A stretch of 64,000 bases of DNA, taken from contig JADCRB010000018.1 of NCBI GenBank assembly GCA_021464245.1, positions 682,001 through 746,000 of the forward strand, written 5' to 3'. This stretch comes from Carallia brachiata (taxonomy: Eukaryota > Streptophyta > Magnoliopsida > Malpighiales > Rhizophoraceae). The notes beneath the pieces are model-generated. The model ran no database searches and was not told the DNA's origin. It was given only the letters and a program-made list of their open reading frames with translations. Shown here piece by piece: positions 22,973 through 32,640 of this stretch (position 1 is its first letter; every line of letters starts with the position of its first letter). Both the position numbers and the translations under genes were made by a program.

Positions 22973-23120
22973 TCAAATAATATAGAATAGTTATCTTATC
23001 TCATATTTAGAATATATAAAACAAAATTAGTATTTTAAAATGATTTTTTTACTTTTATAAATTATTAATTTATATTTATTATTAATTTTAACATTTTTTT
23101 ATCAAAAATAGTTAAAATCA

Positions 23121-23407
23121 AGAAGACAGAGGAAATAGCAAAAAAAGGAGGGGAGAAGAGAGAGAGGAAAAAGAGAGAGAGAGAGAGACTAGGAGTGTGA
23201 GAGAGAGAGAGAATAGGAGTGTGAGAGAGAGAGAGAGGAGGAGTGAGAGAGAGAGGGACGGAGAGGAGAGAGAAAAGAAAGGGAGAGAGATAAGGAGTGA
23301 GAGAGGTGGGCGGAAAAAAGAGAGAGGAAGGAGGAAGAGAAAAGAAAGAGAGAGGATGAGAGACAGAGAGAGGCAGAAAGAGAGAGAAAAAGAAGTGAGA
23401 GAAATAA
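23121..23407 (+). repeat. Polypurine GA-rich tract
   Basis: Nearly 290 bases of almost pure purine on the plus strand, built of GAGAGAGA runs mixed with GGAAAAAG, GGAGTGAGAG and AAAGAAAG. The Arg/Glu-rich frame at 23197-23427 is a by-product. Such tracts can form triplex or H-DNA and are mutation-prone. Absent at the matching position in duplication copy B. Confidence 0.8.
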
Positions 23408-24189
23408 ATTTTGTAATTTTATATTAATTTTTGAAAAATATTTAAAATTTATTTTAAATAAAAATTTAAGATTAAATAAAAATTTGTTAATATTAATCTA
23501 TAAAATAAGGTAGATTAACTCATAGAAGTAAAAGAGATAGTATTATTTTATATTTATAAACAATAAATTTAAATTAATTTTTTTTATATTTATTTTATTA
23601 ATTAATTAAACATAAATCAAAATAAAATAATTAATCTTTAATCTACACTATTTTATCTTATTATATGAAACACACGTACTCAAACTCTCTACGTTTCTCT
23701 GTACGTTTCTGTATCTTTGCGTTGCAACGACTCAATAGTTAATAGGGTTCCATTCCATGGGCAAATGAATTTTTCCTACTGTGTCCACATGTCTTTTTTT
23801 TTGTACAATTACGAGTATTTTTTGTGCAACTATAAGGAATAAATGTGAAACGAAAAAATAATAATACTTTTTGTATCATTTTTTATCATTTTAGTTGCAA
23901 CAAAAACGGTCGTGATTACAAAAAAAATGCGTGTGAACGCAGTAAAAAAATTTCATCTGTCTACAAAATTTTTCACTAGTTAATAATAGGACAAAAAAAC
24001 TCCTCTCATGTTTTAATCATCCAACGTGTCAACTTCACGCCACGTGGCACCAATCTCAATTTAGAGATATAAGATCATCGGATCATCCTACGCCCGGCCC
24101 CACCCATTGCAGACAAAAAAAAAAAAAATCAAAAAAAGACTTGAAAACAACGAAGCAAAGCCCTCCCCGTCGGAACAATTAAAAACGAA

Positions 24190-24299
24190 ACAGTGAGAGA
24201 GAGAGCGAGAGAGAAACGCTGTAACGCCGACGAAAGAGAGCGTGCCACCGAGAGAGAGAGAGAGAATTGTATGTAGAAATTTCTAGACGGTGAGAGATA
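24190..24299 (+). promoter_or_regulatory. 5' leader of duplicated BTS first exon (copy A)
   Basis: GA-microsatellite-rich leader (GTGAGAGAGAGAGCGAGAGA and GAGAGAGAGAGAATTGTATG) directly before the ATG at 24300, with TAGAAATTTCTAGA just upstream. The same arrangement precedes the functional exon at 31064. Further upstream both copies share AATCATCCRACGTGTCAACT and CACGTGGCACCA, ACGTG-core sequences of the kind bound by bZIP and bHLH factors. Their duplication suggests that a promoter, not just an exon, was copied. Confidence 0.5.
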
Positions 24300-24575
24300 T
24301 GGCTGCGCCGTTACCGGAATTTCACAGAAGGGAGGGGGCGATTCTGTCGGAGACGACGGTGAAGGAGGAGCTGAATTCCAAGAAGGTGTGTTTGGAGAGC
24401 TCGCCGATTCTAATTTTCATCTACTTCCACAAAGCGATTGGAAATGAGCTGGAGGCGCTTCACCGGTTGGCCTTGGCCTTTGCGACCGGCCAGTCCGTCG
24501 ACATCGCTCAGCTGTTCGACCGCTGCCGTTTCCTCCGCTTGGTTTACAAGCACCATTCCAATGCCGAAAACGAGG
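24300..24575 (+). pseudogene. Duplicated BRUTUS exon 1 (truncated copy or alternative first exon)
   Basis: A 276-bp, 92-codon copy of BTS exon 1, starting MAAPLPEFHRREG and ending KHHSNAENE before an intact donor GAG|GTAACC. Against exon 1 at 31064-31339 I count 12 nucleotide differences (about 96 percent identity) giving seven amino-acid changes, written copy A/copy B: P/Q, L/V, G/R, I/V, Q/L, F/L and N/D. The FHKA and HHSNAE residues of the hemerythrin fold are kept. No copy of exon 2 follows before the second promoter, so alone it is truncated. Because start, frame and donor survive, it could splice over about 8.3 kb to BTS exon 2 at 32893 as an alternative first exon. Transcript data would decide. 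Confidence 0.8.
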
Positions 24576-25049
24576 TAACCTCCGTTTACCGCGCACGTTT
24601 CCATTTTCCGTTTCTCCACGGTTTTATTTTCTTCTTCTGTCTTTCTTTTTTAATTCTCCGTAGGAAAATTCAGAAGATGCTGACTGTTTTGTTTTTCCTT
24701 TTTTTCTACTCGCACGGAAAAAATTGATGAAAAAGGAAAGCCCACTGGGAGTACTTATTTTTTATTGGCCATTTTTTTCATGTTTATGTTTTTATTTTGT
24801 GCTATGGAATATGGATGTTTGGGCTATTTTTATTTCTAAAACTTAACTTTTTATGATTATTCAACTTTTGAGCAATATTATTAGAACTGAATGGAATCGG
24901 TTGATTCGACTGGAAGGATCGAAAAAGTTAGTTAATTGGTTTATGAGATGGACTATATTTGGAGGATCCAACTTGAACTTTAAGATTGACTAAAGAGACT
25001 GTCAACCACTACTCCACCAATTACTTTTAATACATATTAGGTAAATAAT

Positions 25050-25071
25050 ATATATATATATATATATATAA
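25050..25071. repeat. AT microsatellite
   Basis: Uninterrupted TA dinucleotide run of about 22 bases in the intron-like part of duplication copy A, inside a segment absent from copy B. Confidence 0.8.
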
Positions 25072-25856
25072 TACTTTCTCAAAGGAAAATATATATATTT
25101 TGATTTTTTTTTCAAAAAATATGCAAGAGAAAATAAATAACTTTTTGACTTGAAAAATGATAAAAAAAATTTTAATTTTAAACATTTTCTTAAAATAATT
25201 TTTTTTTCCTTTCACACAAAAGATACTTTTAAAATAAAAATATATAATTGTAGTACACTTTATAATTAAAATTTTAATATTATTATATATTAAATTATAA
25301 ATTACATGTGACTAAATCTTTCAAATATAGTATTATAGTATGTATAATACTTATATTTATATGTTATCACATTTTATATTAAATTTTTTATATATTTAAT
25401 ACTAAATACAGATTTTATCAGTTTAACTACAATTAAACAGATTGAATCTTGAATCTCTTAATTTTTTAATTTAATGACTAATTCATTCCTCAAAACCTTA
25501 CTTTTGGGTGGAAAAAGAAGACAAAAGCGATCAAACATAAAAAATATATCAATAGATGCACAAATCATACATACACAACTGAAAAAATGCGACAAATATT
25601 AATTTAATGATTACTGGCCTATTTTGCTTTTATATATACATACTTATAATTGGCATTGTCTTGGAATTTGGATAATGGACATAGTATTTTGTAGAATGGG
25701 AATGATTTTCATTTTATATCCGATTTATAGCAGTCCATTTGCAAATGTTAATCTTATTATTGACAGGAAATGTCTCACTTTGGATGCTAAGGGCAGAGTC
25801 CGTCTCCATGTGTTTTGCATTTTCTTGTTGGTGGTTGATGTGCTTATTTCTTTTTC

Positions 25857-26048
25857 TAGAAAAGCAGCTTATGTAGACCCTAGCCGCGGGAGTGCCTCCT
25901 TTTCCTTTGCTTCTTTATCCATCCAAGTATTGAGTAATCCAAGAATCTCTCCTTGGAGCTCCTCGAATTCTTACTCAAGGCTCCCTCCTTTCTCATGGAG
26001 ACCAGTCTCTATACTATAGGAGGAATGATGTCTATTCTCTTTCTCCTC
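25857..26048. other. Insertion in copy A of the duplicated intron
   Basis: About 190 bases of more balanced composition (GACCCTAGCCGCGGGAGTGC, CCTTGGAGCTCCTCGAATTC) interrupt a region that is continuous in copy B near 32335. No target duplication is obvious. Its composition differs from the AT-rich flanks, so it may be a fragment of organelle or other genic DNA; I could not identify a source. Confidence 0.4.
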
Positions 26049-26575
26049 TTCACTTTTTGAGCTCTAACTGTTTTGTGTGGTCATTAATGTAAACCTAAAT
26101 TGATGTGTGAATTGACATAAACAGAGATGGGAGCAAAAAATAAGTATCGAATAAACATCCTTTGCCGCTAATTTCAACGTGATGTGGTCATTAATCGTAC
26201 TTTCCCATGAATGCACATTGCTGGAGAAGTGTACAGAACTACTTCATCAGTGGCGCAGATCATGCTCCCTAAATCTTTAAGTTTACTTACCAAAAAAATG
26301 AAAGATATACTTTTACGTTTCTCTATTCCCGTAATGGCTCAACCTTTCTCAGCTTATCATGTGTATGCAATTTTATATGCTTTTAAATTATCAGTAAATT
26401 TTATTCATAAAAAAAAAAATAAAATTAATAAATATCTTAATTTAAAAAAACTCACAAATAATAACAAATCTAAAAGCATGAGTAGCTATTCCAAGCGTTT
26501 AAGGGTTTATATCAACTACAATCGCAAAGAATCTCATGCCGCCCAAACACTCTTTTCATTATTTACAACATTACA

Positions 26576-27333
26576 TTTTTTTTTTTTGATTGAAATGGAA
26601 CCGTTGTATTAATATTCAATGAATTTATACATAGAGCCTATTCGAAGACACCGACAATACTTGCTTAAAGCAAGAAAGTAAAACGGCACAAAAGGTCTAC
26701 ATGACAAATGGTTAAACTGACTATTAATTAAACAGCCACAAAACCCGAGACAACCTATAGGATCAACTCTAACAGTAGAAAGCTGCTTATAATAACACAT
26801 ACCGCATTTCGGCGGACTTACATCAAAAATCGTTTGAACATATGTCGCAAGGATTTCTAAAATAGTCAACATACTAATGTAAACACAAACAAACACATTA
26901 CAAGTCACCAAAATCAAACAAAAGGAACAGAAACTGTTTCTGTCCAGTCCAGAGGCAGAAATGGCGATAGGGGGGCGACGCCGGCGGCGGCGAGGATGTG
27001 ATCAGCAACGAAGGATGTGTGGGTAGTAGCAGCGGCTGCTCCAGCAAAGGTGGCAGCATAGGGGGCGCCGACGGTGACACAAACTCCAACAGCAGTAGCA
27101 TGGTCTTCGACGATCCAGCCGGCAGTCGATACTGGGAAGCCGGCAAAGATGGCAGGAATGGAGAAAGCTTCACCGGAAACCGGTACGGCAGTTCCAGCGA
27201 TGGTGGCTGCAGTGGAGACGACATAGACCGCAAGGGCAACGCTGTCGGAAACAACAAAAATGGTGGGATCTGACCATGGAGTGTAGATCTAGATCAAGGA
27301 AGGCCATATGTGACATTTTTTACGCCTAATCAC
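26576..27333 (-). mobile_element. Retroposed insertion with oligo(A) tail and 15-bp target duplication
   Basis: A 758-bp insert is bounded by a perfect 15-bp direct repeat, ATTTACAACATTACA, at 26561-26575 and 27334-27348. Its left edge is an oligo(dT) run of 12, so in minus orientation it ends in oligo(A), the signature of LINE-mediated retroposition. Its 5' half (about 26925-27290) is GC-rich and has a minus-strand frame without an ATG, reading DPTIFVVSDSVALAVYVV and then alanine/valine-rich sequence (TAATIAGTAV, AATFAGAAAATTH) to a stop near 26920. The 3' half is AT-rich and looks like untranslated sequence. Source unidentified: an internally deleted LINE or a processed transcript. Confidence 0.7.
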
Positions 27334-27348
27334 ATTTACAACATTACA

Positions 27349-28740
27349 ATGTTAGACAAAGGTGACGATCTTATAAGTTTTAGAGCATTAACTTAGATGG
27401 TCAGTGACTGAAATAATTTTAGTTGTGTAACCCAAAGTTAAAAGACCATTACAGATACAAAGGATGATGAAAAAGGGTTACAACATTTCATGGGGAAAGA
27501 AAAGGGACGGCTGTGTGCCTGTGCATGCATGGGGATGGTGGGATCTGATCTCCAACAAAGTTAAATGGCCACACAGCTAATTTAAAAAGTTGTTCAGGAT
27601 TAGATACGTATGTTTTGAGCTCGTAGATAATGGGATCTGATCTCCAACAATAGTGGAAATTTTCACATTAAAATCCATTTTATAGCTAGGCAGTGCCAAT
27701 TATGTTTAGAGAACGTGTGCCACACGTAAGCTTAAAACGAGCACCAGACAAGACATAAAGTTGAAGCTCGAGTGCCAGTCATGTCATGGTGTTGCCCTGC
27801 AATTTATCCGACCGCCAGGTGTGGACAATTTTCTTTTTTTGTTTAAATAAATCATCATCGTAAAAGAAGTATACTATTGTTTTTGCAGTTGTTGACTATA
27901 TTCTTTTTTTTTTTTTTTTTTTGAGGAAACTGTTGTTGACTGTATTCACTACTGATAAATTTTAATTTTGGATAAAGAAATTCCGAAGTTCTTTGATTCT
28001 GGAAGCGCAATAATTTGCATTTTACCATCTTTTTGTTTCTGAACAAACGATGGAATTTCAAGGGATATGCAATAGGGTGAAGGAACTTTCCTTTCCTTTT
28101 TTTTTTTTTTTTTTTTGTTGATGCCAAGAAACTCATGTAGAAATATTCAAATGTGAGCTTAGGCTAGGATAGATACTAGTCAAAGCTATAGAAGTATTTT
28201 GTTGAAGTTTAATTAGTCAACACATAATCTAATTTACTGTTAACATGAAGAGGGACAAATTTAGAATTTAATTCTTAGAAAGACTATATTTAGTCTTATA
28301 GGGTGTTAGAGCAGTCGATAACTCTTATTGCTCTCTCATAATTCAGCGTAACAATTTGACTTACCTTATAATATATATCCAACACATTTCTAGTGAGATT
28401 GTGAAGTATCCCTCCGGTTTTTACATTTTAAAAACAAAGATTCTTTGGAAGCCCGGGAAGATAGAATCATCAGTTGGCCATTATGAATGAAACAAGTAAA
28501 ATAACATTAATAATATGAAATAGTTCCTCTCATATTTACCTTAGTCCTAATAATAATCAACTGGACTAAAAACTTTTTCGGTAATCTTTTATTTTATTTA
28601 TTCTATATCATATTCTACATCACGTACTAAACGTATAGATATTGTATATAATATGTTTAAAAAGTTGGACGCTTATATTTATGCATCGCAGTCGTGCGGT
28701 TGTTGAAGTAATTAAAAATTATTATCACAAGCACTAGTCA
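27349..28740. other. Spacer between duplication copies
   Basis: No gene recognised. TGGGATCTGATCTCCAACAA occurs twice (about 27538 and 27631), with a related TGGGATCTGACC near 27264. Poly(T) runs at about 27903 and 28100 interrupt otherwise ordinary AT-rich DNA. The 27855-28136 minus-strand frame is lysine-rich because of these runs. Confidence 0.45.
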
Positions 28741-31700
28741 ATGGTCCCGCGAAGAGATGTGCCGTCCAATGGAGTAAAGCCGGCGAAGGCTTGCGGATGG
28801 CGTGGGCTGGTAAAGTGGTAGCCAATAGGTGGCACGCTCCACACACGAATCTCGTGTGCCTCGCCTTGCTTTTCAAATGCTGCTGCCACCAGCACACCTC
28901 AACCGCACCCAACAATTGATAGCCGTTCCTCTCCTGTCAACATCTTAAACGGGAGGAGACGACCTTCCATCACAACCCTCTTATTTTTTAGTTGTTCCTC
29001 ATTTCTTAACGAGAGAAGTCTTGAGTAGAGGTGTCAAATTTTAATTTGAATTGATCTGAATCCATGTAAAAATACTCAAGCTCAACTTGACTCAAAAACA
29101 GTTTGATTTAAAAATAATTTGACGATCCATTTTAATATATCTAATCAAGAGTATTTGATTGGACTAAATATTTAGACTTGTGACTTGCAATTAAAAAGTA
29201 TAACTAAAATGTCAAGAATATGAGCAGACCTAGAAACTTTTTCCAGCAGGGACAAAATATTATAATATGTAAGTATAATGTTCATATGAACGAAATTCAT
29301 ACAAATGTACATAAAGTTTTAATCAAAAAATTGATCTTTTTTAATTTTTCTACTGACACCCACGCTTGTTTGTACATTTGGGCAATTGCCTCAACTAAAA
29401 TATGCACAGTCATAGATTTGCCCCTGCTCTTGGAAATCTCTGAGGTTTAGCACTTTGACTTTTTAAGTCCATTCAAGACATTAAGAATGTAAGACACACA
29501 TAATGGTAATAAGGACTAGTGTGAACATTGTATTCGGTAACGCTACACCTTGTATGGGTTACACTGGTAATGTAGCAGTGGAAGCGTAGAGACATTTTAA
29601 CTCGGTCAAAAATTTTTATTTCAAATCTTTTTTTTAAGTGAGTATAATTTATTTATAATCTTATATTATATAATAAGTGAGGTCTACTTGAATAAAAAAA
29701 ATTAAAAATAATATTTAAATAATATTAAATTATAAATTAATTTTACTTAAAAAAAATTAACAAGTACCTTAACTTTGTTTTAGATTTTTAAAATTTTAAA
29801 AAATAAATTGGTGGGTCAAAAAAAAAAAAAAAAAAAGAAAGAGATCTTACAATTATGAAATCTTTCTTCGCAAATCTCAATCAATCACATTCCCCCATCA
29901 CTCTTCCAAAATTTCATAGGGATCTCGGAACATGTTTAAGATGTAAGAAAGAAGTAAATCCATACTCTCTCCTATTAGTAAACGTTGACGTTGCATGTAC
30001 CAAAAATAATCGTTGACATTGTGAGCCTCGTGACAGCTATCAATTATATTTATATCAATATAATAGGGGTTTTGGATAATGATTTCTTTTTGTTTACTCA
30101 AATTTTCTGACACAGCATGCAGTCATTTTTAATATTTAGTGTTTTTTCAAATCTTCATCACTTTTTTATTATAATTTTGAATACTTGTTTTAAATATAAA
30201 GTATATCGGGTCAAAGGATTCAGAGTATCTTTCACGAACTTTCTACGTTTCCGTATCTCTTGGGTTGCAGCGACTTCATAATAGGAAAAAAAAACTCCTC
30301 TCACATGTTTTAATCATCCGACGTGTCAACTCACCCCACGTGGCACCATTCTCAATCTAGATGTAAGATCGTCGGTCATCCTACGCCGAGCCCCCACCCA
30401 TTAAAGACAACAAAGAAAGGAAAAAGATTAGTTGTGGGAGAGTTTGTGTTTCTAAGAGTTTTAGAACTGTGTTTATTATTTTTGTTTTTGTTTGAGATCA
30501 TCTAGTATTTAATTTAATGAGTTGATTAATATAGATCGATTTGAATAAAGTATTAAAAGGTAATAAAAGTTTTTTAATAAGTATTTAACGCGACTACATT
30601 TCTAAGAACTCGAACTCAAGACCTCTGATTAAGCGGTGACGGACTTCTGTCATCTGCACCAACGCTTGTTGGTAGAATTGTAATTATATAGATTTATAGT
30701 ATAAGTATATAAATTATAAATATAATAAAATTTTTTTTTATAATTTTTGTATTTATAGTTTGTGTATTTATACTGTAAATTTAATAAATTATAATTTAAA
30801 AAAAAATTTGGGTAATTTTTCTCCCATCGTGTGCTAAAAAAAATAAAAAAAGACTTTGAAAACAACGAAACAAAAATTGAAAAAGTTGCCTTCGTTGCCC
30901 TCCCCGTCGAAACAATTAAAAACGAAGCAGACACAGCGAGAGGGAGAGAGAGAGAGAGGAGACTGTTAACCAAAACAGAAAAGCTGACGCGAGCGAGCGA
31001 GCGAGCGAGCCACCGAGAGAGAGAGAGAGAATTGTATGTAGAAATTTCTAGAGGGCAGGAGATATGGCTGCGCCGTTACAGGAATTTCACAGACGGGAGG
31101 GGGCGATTCTGTCGGAGACGACGGTGAAGGAGGAGGTGAATTCCAAGAAGGTGTGTTTGGAGAGCTCGCCGATTCTAATTTTCATTTACTTCCACAAAGC
31201 GATTCGAAATGAGCTGGAGGCGCTTCACCGGTTGGCCTTGGCCTTTGCGACTGGCCAGTCCGTCGACGTCGCTTTGCTCTTGGACCGCTGCCGTTTCCTC
31301 CGCTTGGTTTACAAGCACCATTCCAATGCCGAAGACGAGGTAGCCGCCGTTTACCTTTTCATTTTCCGTTTCTCCTTGGTTTTTTCTTCTTCTTCTTCTT
31401 CTCCTTTTCTTTCTTAATTCTTGGTAGGAAAATTTAGCAGTTGCTGACTGTTTTGTTTTTCCACTTTTTTTTTTTTTTTTTGTTAATTCGTATAGAAAAA
31501 TTTGATGAAAAATAAGAGCCAAGGGAGAGAAATTATTTTTTATTTTTTTTTAAATGTTATATGTTTGTGTTATGTGCTATGGATATTTCGGCCATTGCTA
31601 TTTCTGGAATTTAACTTTTTCTGTTTATCCAATTTTTGAGTGGAAAAAGAAGAAATGCTGAGAGATCAACTTTTTAATGCTATTGAATAGTTCAGAAGCT

Positions 31701-32640
31701 CCGCTGTTGTTGATTCATTGCGAACTTTTGCTAATATATCAACAGTGAATCGCGTGGAGCTAGAATTTGGCTCACACATGGATGATCTTACTTGTATGGG
31801 AGTCCACTCAAGTTCTTCTTCCAGAGGAGGTCTTTTTTGTGGTTAGAGACACTTACACAAGACGTACAGTTAATCACTTAAATATTAAGACATTTTACCA
31901 ATTTCACAGTGTATACCAAGTGTGCTTTGGTGCGATCTTCTGCGTATATGTAAGTCTTGGGGAGAGCAGGATATCCAACGACCAGAACTGTTGATTCCTT
32001 TAATACGACTAACATAAAAATATATCGATAAATGCAGAAATCATGGCTACGCAACTTAAAAACGCGACAAATATTGATTTAATGATTGCTGGCCTATTTT
32101 GCTTATTATTTAGTATATTTTGTTTTGGTACTTATAATTGGCATTGTCTTGGAATTTTTATAATGGGCATAGTATTTTGTAGAATGGGAATGATTTTCAT
32201 TTTATACCTGATTTGTTTTCTTCAAATGTCAATCTTATTATTGACAGCACATGTCTCATTTTCGATGCTAAGGGCACAGTCTGTTTTCATGTGTTTTGCA
32301 TTGTTTTGTCAGTGGTTGATGTGCTTATTTCTTTTTGTACACTTTTTGTGCTCTAACCATTTTATGTGGCTATTAATGTGGACCTAAATTGATGTGTGAA
32401 TTGACATAAGCAGAAATGGGAGCACAAAATAAGGATCGAATAAACATCCTTTGTTGCTAATATCAACGTGATGTGAGATTTGATCGTACTTTCCCATGAC
32501 TGCACATTGCTGGAGAAGTGTACAGGACTGCTTCATAAGCAGAGCAGATCATGCTTCCTAAATCTATAAGTTTACTTACCAAAAAAAAGGGAAAGATATA
32601 CTTTTACGCCTTTCTCTGCTTGTCATGTGTATTCAATTTT
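28741..32640 (+). repeat. Tandem duplication, copy B (promoter, exon 1, part of BTS intron 1)
   Basis: Counterpart of 19330-26378, sharing the same anchors in the same order. This copy is attached to the complete BTS gene. It lacks the large insertions of copy A but has its own, of about 350 bp, between about 31650 and 32000. Outside the exon the two copies have diverged much more than the 96 percent seen in the exon, so the exon is either under constraint or has been corrected by gene conversion. Confidence 0.85.
30930..31063 (+). promoter_or_regulatory. BTS: BTS 5' leader (copy B)
   Basis: GA- and GAGC-repeat leader (GAGAGGGAGAGAGAGAGAGA, then GAGCGAGCGAGCGAGCGAGC) just upstream of the BTS start codon. 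TAGAAATTTCTAGA is shared with copy A. About 700-750 bases upstream, copy B carries the same ACGTGTCAACT and CCACGTGGCACCA sequences as copy A. No iron-deficiency element was assigned. Confidence 0.5.

Larger units (their letters stand above)
19330..26378 (+). repeat. Tandem duplication, copy A (BTS promoter, exon 1, part of intron 1)
   Basis: Blocks of this region recur in the same order at 28741-32640. Shared anchors are CCAATAGGTGGCACGCTCC (19418 / about 28821), GGGCAATTGCCTC (about 20335 / 29372), TAGGGATCTCGGAACATGTT (about 21850 / 29918), the first exon (24300 / 31064) and TGGCATTGTCTTGGAATTT (about 25651 / 32140). Copy A is longer, about 7.0 against 3.9 kb, because of later insertions. 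These include a MITE at 19937-20319, about 1.5 kb at 22140-23680 (itself containing a MITE and a polypurine tract), about 0.6 kb near 24880-25500 and about 190 bp at 25857-26048. Boundaries approximate. Confidence 0.85.

Noticed and set aside
23197..23427. 76-codon Arg/Glu-rich open frame
   Set aside because: Pure product of the GA-rich polypurine tract; no motif or context.
26898..27257. 119-codon Pro/Leu-rich minus-strand frame
   Set aside because: Overlaps a better minus-strand frame in the GC-rich retroposed insert; proline richness comes from shifted GC-rich codons.
30590..30665. Possible tRNA-derived SINE (B-box-like GAGTTCGAGTTC on the minus strand)
   Set aside because: No convincing A box, no tail and no target duplication; B-box-like words occur by chance.
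31175..31522. 115-codon minus-strand frame over BTS exon 1
   Set aside because: Shadow of the exon; a similar antisense frame appears over copy A at 24410-24619.
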